Assembly: GCA_023374025.1 (NCBI GenBank)
Contig: SIJG01000021.1
Coordinates: 1,571,523 to 1,635,522 of the forward strand
Source of the DNA: Heterodera schachtii
Lineage: Eukaryota > Nematoda > Chromadorea > Rhabditida > Heteroderidae
Direction: 5' to 3'
Length of the DNA: 64,000 nucleotides
Under the pieces are notes generated by a model. The model made no database searches. It saw only the letters and a program-made list of their open reading frames with translations, and was not told where the DNA came from. Below are positions 48,101-57,780 of the stretch, piece after piece (the stretch's first letter is position 1; each line of letters starts with the position of its first letter). A program made the translations under genes and the position numbers.

Positions 48101-48344
48101 CTAACGACGGATCGGGGCCATTTCCACGTTTTACAGCTGCACATCCACTTTGGTCATTCCATTGACAGAATTGTACAGGCTCATTGCACTCATTTTGCTC
48201 ATTAATACCGTGACAATAACACTCCCACGGGAATGGACTTATATTGGCCGTGCCAAAAACAGATCCGGCATTTACACGAGCAGGAGGACAGAATGGCAAC
48301 AGAAAAGCAAAAAATATGCAGAGAATGATGAGCAGCAACAGCAT
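48101..48344 (-). CDS. Small secreted Cys-rich protein, first exon
   Basis: The exon starts at the ATG at 48,344 and ends at a donor (GTTAG|GTACTC). It opens with a strong signal peptide, MLLLLIILCIFFAFLLPFCP, with likely cleavage after ...ARVNA. A compact domain with clustered cysteines follows (WECYCHGINEQNEC, then FCQWNDQSGCAAV). This is the pattern of a small extracellular disulfide-bonded protein, such as a secreted effector or cuticle or immune factor. The family is not recognised. Next exons are not found, and a hAT element now occupies the following intron. If that intron is no longer spliced, the frame reads on only to KINLFFY. Confidence 0.6.
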
Positions 48345-49289
48345 ATTGGGGCAATGATGTGTGTACGTTATTTGTGCTCAATTAATTTTTGAACATTTAT
48401 TTTTCGCCACCTCCGCGGTTACGATATTTTAGGTTAAAAAAAAGAAGTAAATTAGCCCTTTTACCAAAAACATTCTAAAAATTTTAAATTTAGCACATTA
48501 AAATATTTAGAAAATTTTTATTATATTTTTTCTAAATTTCCAACTTCTGCTTGCTGATATTTTTGGGACCGGGGTTCAGATTTCGAATTTCCGAAAAATT
48601 TCTAGGCCTCGGAATTCCGACCTCCAACCGTTTCGGCATTTTAGTAAAAAATCTGAAATTTTCTGTTTTTTTTTTTTGAAATTACCAATCTTCAAGAAAA
48701 TTGACAAATAAAAGACTCTGATGAAAATCAATGATAATTTTTTCAAGAAAAACCCGAAAAGATTTGAGAAATTTCACTTTTTGTTTTTTGGATTAGAATT
48801 TTAAAATTTACCCATTAAAATATTTGGAAATTTTTCAAAAATCTGACTTCCGACATTTTTGGGGTCGGAATCCGGAGTTCGGATTTCCGCTAAATTTCGG
48901 GCCTAGAAATGCCATCCCTAAGCCTAACACCTGATGAATATGAGAAAAATCCAGTAAAAATAAAAAATTGACGAAAATGTCAAAAAATATTTCAAAATTT
49001 TAAATTATTGGATATGAGCATCGGTCAGACAAGTGCAATGGATAAAGCTCGGGTGAGCAAATCACCCGCCTAAACTGGGATTCTCAAACCAGGAAAGAGG
49101 GCGGAAAATTAAAATGAAAACTCGCTTAGAGAAAAATTTTTTAAAATGATTTCAATTATATTATTATGTGACTTTATGACTCATTAGGCCGTATTTTTTC
49201 TCAATTATTATATAGAAAATAAGAAAATTGATGATTTTAACGATAATTATCCAATTTAAATACCCATTTGTTCATATTTAATTCTATTT

Positions 49290-49620
49290 TTAAAGTAGGC
49301 ATTTTATTTTTGTAAAATTCTAAAAATAAAAGTAGAATTTTTCCAAGCAATAAATTCACGTGTATCCAAGATTGGCGATGAAAAAATCTTCTACTTTGAT
49401 CATTTTCATAATTGCCTACGCAAAGCATGAAAAGAATATTATTCCCTACTTTGATCATTTTAATAACTGCATATATAAATTGATTGAAAACAATACAGTA
49501 GAAAGAAATTATATGCAAAAAATTCGTAAAAATTTACATTATTATTTTTTAGAAAAACCTTTTCGCTAGCATATTGTTTTTTCGCAGGGGAAGTTTGAAA
49601 GTTTGCCAATTTCTTACTAT
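49290..49620 (+). repeat. Dispersed repeat shared with 61.8-62.5 kb
   Basis: GAATTTTTCCAAGCAATAAA, CTTCTACTTTGATCATTTT and CATATTGTTTTT-x-GCAGGGGAAG occur in the same order at 61,830-62,060, and in part inverted at 62,300-62,590. A further block at 50,930-51,050 (ATGTGAATTGAAAATTTTTT) matches 62,170-62,300 inverted. It is an uncharacterised repeat family. Confidence 0.6.
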
Positions 49621-50432
49621 GAAAAGCTAGTCGAGATTAGCGGTACCCAACACATTTGATTGGGTATTATTTATTCAAATTAAATGTCTGTCTTTTTATA
49701 AGACATTAAGTGTAAAAAAGTTTGGCTCCGTCTTGCTGATGAGTTTCGAGTCTCGGTAATTCTCATTCTCAAGCAGTCTAGTGACCAGAAATTAAAGATT
49801 TTTTGCACTTTCCAACATTTTCAAATAATTAACAATGATTTTTTAACAATTTCTTAATACCTAATTATGATCGGTGCTTTCTCCGAGCCGTTTCCTCTGC
49901 TGTTTCCCATCCGTCGACGATCCGCCAAATCCGCGGGAAAAGTTACGATGAAAATTGGACAAATTTTGGGGGAGAATTTTGTAATTTTTTTAAAAATAAT
50001 CAACCGATTTTTTAGTAACATCAATATCTATCAGGAAAATGAAATGTGTTTTACTGGTTTCGAAAAGTTTTTTTGTAATTTTCTGAAATTCTAGAAAACT
50101 ATTTCTAGGGCTTTTTGACGCGCTGATTTGAGTACGAATTCGGCCTCCTTTTTGGCCAATTCCAAATCCCGAACACTCAAATTTTTAAAAACTTTGTTTA
50201 AATATGGAAACGAAATGAAAATTATAATTGTTTCAATAATATATCATTTAAACTATTTTGATGGAAGTTTGACTTTTTATTCGAATTCTGGATAATGGAT
50301 GCCGGACAAGGCCGGGCGAAACTTCGGCTTCGAAAACTTCGGATTTTTTGAGCTTCGAACTTCGTGCTTCAGCTATTTACCCGAAGTTTCGCAAAAAATA
50401 CACCCCTAAAGATTGACTTTTCAATGTGAAAA

Positions 50433-50662
50433 TCATGAAAATCCCTCAATGTCCACGACATCACTTAATCGGTCACTTCCCACCTCCTCCAGCGCAAATT
50501 CTGATACTTTTTCAATTTCCATCTCAATTATGTCTTCGTATTTGTATCGTTGTTGAGTGGGAAATTTCAATGGGAAAAGCCCAGGGGCATCACTTAAATT
50601 TGGATGGGAATAATGCTGATAAATGCTGATCACTTCTTCAATTGTTAACACATCAGTTGAAA
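50433..50662 (-). pseudogene. Orphan BTB-MATH exon 7
   Basis: Starting at a normal CTTTAG acceptor, it reads VLTIEEVISIYQHYSHPNLS and MEIEKVSEFALEEVGSDRLS, then stops at IEGFS where paralogs read IKGFPWK. Neighbouring exons are absent. Confidence 0.7.
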
Positions 50663-51574
50663 CTAAAGTTTAATTTAAATGGCATAATTAATTAGACAAT
50701 TAATTCATTCATAAAGCAAAATAAAAATTAGATTCCGATTCTATAAGAAATAAAGGCAAGCTTATAGAGGAAAAAATTGCGGATTTTTTTTTGTATATTT
50801 TTCAAAAATACCTTTTCATAACAGAGATTTAATTTTTTTCTGAAAAATGAATTTTTCCAAAATTTATGTATTAACTAACTTCTTCATTTTGAAGATAGAA
50901 AATTCTAAAAAAAAAGTATAGTATAAATTTTTGAAATAAATTAACATTCAATAATTTTTTTAACTGCCTGCCATGTGAATTGAAAATTTTTTGAGGGTAA
51001 GTTAGGAAAAATTTGGGTGGTCCGTCGAAATTAATTTCCTTTGTTTTGTTTCAAAATTAATACCTTTTTTTTTTTACCAAAATTGCTTGGAAAATTGGAA
51101 AATTCTTAGTAAGAGAAATCATATATTATTTTTTGATAATATTTTTTGAATGTTTAAGCACAAGAAACAAATTGCTAAAAGCAAGGGTCTGGAGGATCAA
51201 TAGGCAAATTTATGTTTAGTTTGATAATAGACTTTGTTTTAAAAAGTCCCATTTTTTGCTGCTTTTAAAGTTTCAACTTAAAAAATTGAAAGATATTTTT
51301 TTTTAATTTATAAGATTTATAATAGAATTTTTGCGCAAAAGTGCGCAATTTCTGAGAACAGAGTTCGTATCGTTTTGGCGCTACGTTATTCGCGCCGATT
51401 TTTCTGTGTCATACATTCAGGCAGAAATTTAGGTGATTTTAATTCCCCGAGTAAGGACCTGGTATGGAAGGAAGGGCAGCCCATTTCTATGAGTAAATTT
51501 GGTGAAATTTTTTGCCACTTTTTTAGTAAGCTTTCTTTTTTAAATGCCACCAATGGACCCACCAGGGAAAATTC

Positions 51575-52297
51575 GTGGTTAGACTTAATTTACCGGCGAA
51601 TGATCAAATTGTAAGGCAATGTACTATTGAAGGTGGTGTTTTTTCCTCGGATCATTTAGCGCAAATTTTTACATTGACTATTCCAAAAACACTACAAAAA
51701 ACAAAATTCTTTTATACTCGACGGTTTTTTCCGTCGAATGTGTCTCTTTTTAATATTATGGTTTCTTCTAGAATTAGCGCTTTATCTAATGAGCATTTTA
51801 GTGTGAACGAAAAATACAACGCCTTTATTAATACATTGCTAGAAATCTTAAACGAGTGTATTCCAATGAAAAGAATTACCAAAAAAGATTTGACCCCTAA
51901 TTATCCAACGCATTTAATTGCATCCATCAAAGAGAAAGCCAGACTGTATAGGCAATGTAAGACTGACCGAACGAAAAAGCCACTTTATGATAGCATTAGT
52001 TTACACATAAAAATACAAACAAATAAATTTCATTCTCAAATTGAAAAAAAGGCTATTTCAAACGGAAGAAATTCCATTTTTAAATACATACAAAAATACG
52101 ATGTTAATCCCTTTGAAATACCAAATTTAGTCTTTGAAAACAAATGCTATCATGATGGTGCAGAAAAATGTGAATTATTTGCCAATTTATTTGTAAATTC
52201 GTTTAATAATTCTGAAGATGACCCAGGTTGTTATAGCCTGGGTAAAACTTGTGCTAATCAATGCTTTATATCAGATATAGACTTTAACATGTGCTAA
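51575..52297 (+). pseudogene. LINE endonuclease-RT linker segment
   Basis: The frame carries ANDQIVRQCTIEGGVFSSDH, the SDH of the APE-type endonuclease, then a lysine-rich linker. It belongs with the GDFN frame before 51,575 (one T missing in TTAATTTACC) and with the RT frame after 52,330. It ends early because of the 40-bp duplication. Confidence 0.75.
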
Positions 52298-52330
52298 TCA
52301 ATGCTTTATATCAGATATAGACTTTAACAT
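52251..52330 (+). repeat. Exact 40-bp tandem duplication within the LINE ORF
   Basis: GTGCTAATCAATGCTTTATA plus the next 20 bases occurs twice back to back without mismatch. Forty is not a multiple of three, so it breaks the reading frame. It is either a recent event or an assembly artefact. Confidence 0.95.
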
Positions 52331-52589
52331 CATCGAGACACAAAAACTCTTGAAAAAAACTCCCGAATAAAAACGGGACCTCCCCGGATAATATTAGCTA
52401 TAAAATATTGAAAAACTGCCATTCTTCTTTGGCAACTGTTATTACTGACCTGTTAGGATTTCATTAGACTCTGGTTCTCTTCCAGATATTTGGAAGGAAT
52501 CAATAGTTTTTCCCCTTTTCAAAAAAGGGGACAAATTTAATCCTGAAAATTATAGGCCTATTTCTCTAACCTGCTCACTTTGCAGGGTT

Positions 52590-53822
52590 ATGGAGAGAAT
52601 TCTTAGCCAAAATATTTACAACTTTCTCCTAAAAAACAATAAAATTTCGGAATACCAATTTGGTTTTGTTAGAAATAGGTCTACGACAAGTCAACTAATA
52701 ACAGTTGTGGAAGATCGGTATGAGGCAATTATAAATGGAAAAAATGTTGACTGTATTTATATTGATTTTCAAAAAGCATTTGACTCAGTGCCCCATAATT
52801 TACTTTTATACAAATTGGAAAAAATTGGTATAAAGGGCAAACTTTTAATGTGGATAAAGTGCTTTTTGAGTAATAGGACTTTTCGAGTTAAAATTGGGGA
52901 TTTTTTATCCTCAAGTAAAAAATTTACCTCTGGCGTCCCCCAGGGCTCAGTCCTGGGCCCTTTATTATTTTTGATTTATATTAACGATCTTCCTGATGCT
53001 TTACCATCAGGAGTGAAAATAAAATTATATGCTGATGATGTTAAAATGTATATATGCTATAAAGCAAGATCCGACTTAGAAATTATGCATAAAGCATTGT
53101 ATGATTTATTCGAATGGGCAAATAAATGGCAAATAAAAGTTTCAATTCAAAAAACTTTTATATTATATTTGGGTCCAAAAAACCCAAAAGAAACATATAA
53201 ATTTGATGGAAATACAATTAATGCAGTGGATACAATTAGGGATTTAGGAGTAAGCATTGATAACAAATTACAATTTTCCGATCATGTAAATCAAATAACA
53301 AGGAATGCGTATTTACGTATGCGTTCCTTGTTTCGAATAATTAAATCCAAATCGTCTAAGATTTGGATTACGTTATATAAAACTTATATTAGGCCTTTAT
53401 TGGAATACGCTCCGGAGGTTTGGAATCCGTCTCTTCAAAAAAATAATAAAAAAATCGAAAAGTGTCAAAAATATTTCACCAAAAGGGTATTTTTTAAATG
53501 CAGCCTTTCACCAATTCCATACCAAAATCGATTAGAATACCTGCAACTGCCAACACTTGAGAATAGGCGAAAGCTGTTTGATCTGTTCATGGCGCATAAA
53601 ATTATTTATGGCCGAACAGATCTGAAACTATTTTCTATTTTTAATCCATCGACACGCTTTAACATCCCCTTCTACAGATTTAACACAAAATATAAACTAG
53701 GCAAAAAATGCATTCCCTTTGCTGGGAGGGTAACAAAATTGTTGAATCAACTCGATAAAGAATTAATAAAAATAAATTCTTTAAATCAATTTAAAACAAA
53801 ACTTAAAACTTCACTAGGGTAA
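52590..53822 (+). CDS. LINE reverse transcriptase domain
   Basis: 410 codons are open from ATG, but the true ORF extends upstream (KESIVFPLFKKGDKFNPENY, RPISLTCSL). RT motifs in order: EYQFGFVRNRSTTSQL, YIDFQKAFDSVPHNLL, SGVPQGSVLGPLLFLIYIND, and catalytic KLYADDVKMY, with a C-terminal RPLLEYAPEVWNP region typical of Jockey/CR1 clades. All three catalytic aspartates (FD and ADD) are present. It would copy LINE RNA by target-primed reverse transcription. With the upstream defects it cannot be made as a full polyprotein from this copy. No RNase H domain is seen. Confidence 0.92.
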   Translation: MERILSQNIYNFLLKNNKISEYQFGFVRNRSTTSQLITVVEDRYEAIINGKNVDCIYIDFQKAFDSVPHNLLLYKLEKIGIKGKLLMWIKCFLSNRTFRVKIGDFLSSSKKFTSGVPQGSVLGPLLFLIYINDLPDALPSGVKIKLYADDVKMYICYKARSDLEIMHKALYDLFEWANKWQIKVSIQKTFILYLGPKNPKETYKFDGNTINAVDTIRDLGVSIDNKLQFSDHVNQITRNAYLRMRSLFRIIKSKSSKIWITLYKTYIRPLLEYAPEVWNPSLQKNNKKIEKCQKYFTKRVFFKCSLSPIPYQNRLEYLQLPTLENRRKLFDLFMAHKIIYGRTDLKLFSIFNPSTRFNIPFYRFNTKYKLGKKCIPFAGRVTKLLNQLDKELIKINSLNQFKTKLKTSLG

Positions 53823-54061
53823 TAAAACCGGAAAAGCTAGAACAGAAATAAAATCATAAGTGATTTGGCATTATTATGTTCCGACCCCTTTTGACTTTGA
53901 CCTCAAATTATTTTTTTATTTATTTTCACATATTTTTGTGTTTTTAAATTCTTGTGATCATTCATATATTTTATTTTATCACTTATTCTACGACACATTT
54001 ATCTGATAGTCGTCAGAGTAAGTGGTTTTTGCCCTTCTGATGAGTTTTTTACTTTATGAAT

Positions 54062-54365
54062 AAATAAATAAATTAAATGCCCATAGGTTTCTCGCTTTGT
54101 TTCACCTAAAATAGTCTTGTTGTCATCACCATGGAATACTTCAACTGTAAAAGTAGCGTTTTTTTTCGAAACTCAATTTCACTTCAGTGATTTTCTGCTT
54201 TTCCATGGCATTCAAATTTTTGGATAATATGTTTTTTGCTCCCTCTATCACCAGATTTCCTCCCTGCTTCAGCCACTTCATTCCACTATTTTCTCCATTG
54301 TCCATTCCATGTGAGAAATAGGCCAAAAAGCAAATTGTGAACAGCAGAAAAATGGTTGTGTTCAT
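54062..54365 (-). pseudogene. Small secreted protein gene cut by the LINE
   Basis: From the ATG at 54,365 it reads MNTTIFLLFTICFLAYFSHG, a clear signal peptide, then a charged mature part (MKWLKQGGNLVIEGAKNILS...KITEVKLSFEK). The frame breaks at an eight-A run near 54,160. With one A fewer it would go on as a coherent sequence (VEVFHGDDNKTILGETKRET). The coding sequence then meets the LINE tail at about 54,075, so the C-terminus is lost or displaced. The family is not recognised. It is a candidate secreted protein whose A-run break may be a sequencing error. Confidence 0.5.
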
Positions 54366-54452
54366 CTAAAAAGCTAATGAATTAAATCCTTAAATAGCAT
54401 AGATTTGATTATGTGGTAATGGAAAATTTTCTCAAAAATTAAAACTCTAGAG

Positions 54453-54800
54453 TCTCGGGACGGATGGTTTTTGTTTTGGTTCGGTTAATCGTACGTTTTA
54501 AATTTATTTTATTTTAATAATTAGGGATTTAACGCGCAAATAAATCGCAAAATTAAATAAAACTCAAATCAATTGCCATATAAAAATTATTAACAATAAA
54601 ATCAAAAATTGCCAAAATGAATGATGTGGGAAGAATTAAAAATTGCAAAAATAGAAACTCGGTTCACTATCAAAATTTAAAGTCTTTTCCTTTGGCCCAA
54701 AGGACGGATGGTTTTCGTTTTGGTTCGGTTAACAGTACGTTTTAAATTTATTTTATTTTAATAATTAGGGATTTAACGCGCAAATAAATCGCAAAATAGA
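54453..54800 (+). repeat. Two direct repeats of about 97 bp
   Basis: GGACGGATGGTTTTYGTTTTGGTTCGGTTAA followed by AATTAGGGATTTAACGCGCA occurs at 54,459-54,556 and again at 54,702-54,799. The spacing is about 243 bases. Confidence 0.8.
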
Positions 54801-55206
54801 AAGCTTAAGGAAGAAAAAAAAATCGAAAAAATTCCATTAAACAGGCATAAAATAAGAATATAATTTTTATTTATTTATTAAACTTCGCTGGCAAAAACAC
54901 ACAAATTAAATTTAAATTGCAAACGAAATTAATTTGATGTTTCTAGGCCATTTTAAAACCAAAATTTTGTAAGAAAAAAAATTAAATGCAATCCCCTATT
55001 AAGAATTAAACAAAATAAAATAAAATATTTATAATTTAATTATTGCTGGGTAGAGAGAAAAGAAAATAAGACGTGGTGAGAGACCTATCTGCAGCTGGGG
55101 ATAAAAAAACACTTAACGGCAGATAATTATCCTTAGCATTGTTAATACCAGCATGAGTGACAATTCAAAAAATAATGCCAATTAAATTTACAAAATTATA
55201 ATTAAG

Positions 55207-55287
55207 GAATTATTGAATTCAAACGAAGACTTATACAATCAAAATGAGGACAAAGTGACATTGGCCATTGATTTCATTATGAAATAA
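55207..55287 (+). pseudogene. Orphan BTB-MATH terminal exon
   Basis: After an AATTAAG acceptor it reads ELLNSNEDLYNQNEDKVTLA and ends at TAA. It carries the MATH terminal motif without neighbouring exons. Confidence 0.6.
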
Positions 55288-56161
55288 ACAAAAACGGAAG
55301 GACAAATCATAAATACCCAATGTTATGGGGAATTGTTTACTCACTCTACTGGACCTGTTAATTTTATTATCATATTTCTACTGCTTAAATCTTAATAATT
55401 TTTCAAATTGATTTTTTGGATTTACGGCGAGTAAAACAAACTGCTTAAGTCAATCAATTTTATTTGGTTTTAGGACAAGAAATTTCGAATTTTTACGCTT
55501 TTGATTTTTTTTCTTTTTTTTTGATGTATTATGCTTTTATAAGCAGTGATTTTTGGACAAGAAATTTTGAATTTTACTTATTTATATATTTTTTGCTAAA
55601 TAATTATTTAAATCCAAAGCAAATTATTAATATTAACTGAAAAAAATTCAAAAAAGCAAATTATTAACTCTTTGTTACTCATCTTTTTTAGGTCATTACT
55701 TTGCCGTAATGTTTTATGACCTCACTCATTAATATTTAAAAGTGAACCATCACCAGCAAATTGTTCATTTTATCCGTTGTCATTACAATGTAAATATGTT
55801 CATTACTCTAATTTGACTCTTTTAATGGAGTTCAAATTGTTTCGAATTGTTAAGGAATTTCCTACATATATTTCCCAAATTCTTATGGAGAATAAAAAAA
55901 AAATTCTTTTTGAGGTTTAGTTGAAATCCATTCATTTTCCAGTGATTTATCATATTTTACAGTGCTCACTCATAAGTCACTTTTTTGGTCAAGGCTTAAT
56001 GGGCGTTTTCACCACCAAATTTTTGTATATGATAGGGAATAAATAACTCCCCATTTGCGCCTCCCATTTTTGCGTCTCGCATTAATTTTTTTTTAATGAA
56101 CTGTATCACATTTCAATCGATAATTTTGTCTAACCATTTTCATTCCTCTTATTGAATTGCC

Positions 56162-56266
56162 ATGTCCAATTCGATCCAATCGATTAGTGTTCGGATGAAG
56201 CATTTTTTGAGCAAGGGAGAGTACGCGGAAGTGAAATTTTTGACTGGGGACGGAGACGCAAAAGAG
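56162..56266 (+). pseudogene. Orphan BTB exon 1, plus strand
   Basis: Intact ATG (MSNSIQSISVRMKHFLSKGE), the GDGDAKE end and the family GC donor GAG|GCGAGT. No exon 2 follows on this strand before the locus at 57,781. It faces the minus-strand exon 1 at 56,564. Confidence 0.65.
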
Positions 56267-56468
56267 GCGAGTTTTAATTTTGAATATTTAATATATGGTA
56301 CAGTACGATGCGTAATTTAAAACCCACTTTATTTAAATGCAGAAATTATCATTTTGAGGCCATTTCTTGCAAATGCTTAAAAAGATTTAAATTAAAAAAG
56401 ACAATAATTAACTGAAATTATCACTTGTTTTTAATAATTGATAGTTAATTTTTGGTTTTAAGACTCGC

Positions 56469-56564
56469 CTCATTTTCGTCTCCGTCCCCCACTAAAAAAT
56501 AAACATCCGCGTCCTTTCCCGTGCTCAATAAATGCTTCATCCGATCAACCACTGATTGTGACAT
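56469..56564 (-). pseudogene. Orphan BTB exon 1, minus strand
   Basis: MSQSVVDRMKHLLSTGKDAD then VYFLVGDGDENE, 32 codons, ending at the GC donor GAG|GCGAGT. Its upstream region matches that of locus G (38.95-39.83 kb). No exon 2 follows on the minus strand before the plus-strand exon 1 at 56,162. Confidence 0.7.
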
Positions 56565-56569
56565 GTTTA

Positions 56570-57170
56570 TCAATTTTTAAATTTAGTTTGTTTATTTATT
56601 ATGATAAAATGATTGGGAATTAAGTGAAATAAAAGAACAAAATTGGCAAAAAAATAAATGTCACGACATAAAATCGGTAAAGTCCTTATGTTTTGTTGGA
56701 CTAATTCAGCAGGTTAATCACATCCCAAGCAGGGCTGGCCGTGATTGGATTTCCAATCACGGAAATCCGTGTGCCGTTATCACAACACCCCATGAATGGC
56801 CAAGGCTCCCAATTTTGAAAATAAAAATAAAGAAATTCATAATTTCAAAATAAAATTTAAAAAAAACTAAGCGGAATGGGAAAAGTTGCATCTGATTTGA
56901 ACATTTCGAGGAAATATTAGTTCAAATTTTTATCATGATTGGAGTGCTTACGGAGGTAAATTTGTTCATCTCTCATTTTTTTGGCACGGTTTGTTCAATG
57001 CTCAATCAAAACAAAACAAAAAAATTGTAGCCAAATGTGCTAAATTGTGTCATCCCAGCAGCAGGAAGAATGAAAACAGCAATGTTTTATTTTGTTGTGT
57101 CCCATCTGTGCATATTTTTATCCATTTTTTTTCATCGCTTTGCCCCCGGCAAAAATGTTGATCCAAATCA
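56570..57170 (-). repeat. Duplicate of the locus G upstream region
   Basis: Partner of 38,945-39,830. Shared landmarks are TAAAATCGGTAAAGTCCTTATG and TTTTTTTCATCGCTTTGCCC, in the same order and spacing class. Confidence 0.5.
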
Positions 57171-57780
57171 ATGCAAATGTATGTAAACTAATATTGTTTT
57201 CAACAAAACTGAGAAAATTATGTGTAAACACAAATTATATTTAATTTTGGCATAATTAACAGATTTTAATTATTGGTTTAGAAAAAAGTGGGTAATCGGT
57301 GTAATTAAACGCGAAATTTTACAGTGGCTTTATTTGAAGCTTAATTTCATTTTTGTTCTTGCCTATTTTTTAGATCTTTATTGCCGAAATTTATTTGCGC
57401 TCTCTTACTTCTATAAAATGTTCATTTTTGTCTATTTTTCATTTCAATTATAATTTTAACAAAATAAACAGAAAAAATGATTGACTTTATTTATACTAAT
57501 TAGCAATATATATGTTTTGTCCACTCAGAATTTTTTCGGTATTTTACCTGGTATATATATATAGTAAGGATAGCATCCCGAGGCCCCAAAATTTTTCGGA
57601 AATCGGAATTCCGTGCAATCCCTTTTTTTGAAAAGCAGGAATATCTCTGTCACACACTATTTTCATGTTTTCCCTTTCACTATTTTTTAAAATATATTTT
57701 TTGTGTTATCTCACGAGAAGACTAAAGCATGAAATAATCATTTTATGTATTATATAATTTAGCAAATTAATCAAGTTATC

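Larger units (their letters stand above)
51360..54077 (+). mobile_element. CR1/Jockey-like non-LTR retrotransposon, 5'-truncated
   Basis: It contains the tail of an endonuclease domain (GDFNSPSKDLVWKEG), a linker, the reverse transcriptase and a 3' end with an AATA-type microsatellite (TGAATAAATAAATAAATT). The 5' part of the endonuclease is missing. Two defects lie upstream of the RT: a single missing T near 51,590 and a 40-bp tandem duplication at 52,251-52,330. The 3' end falls inside the small secreted-protein gene on the other strand. Confidence 0.85.

Noticed and set aside
49020..49110. Possible tRNA (GTGCAATGGATAAAGC...)
   Set aside because: No B-box and no closing stems.
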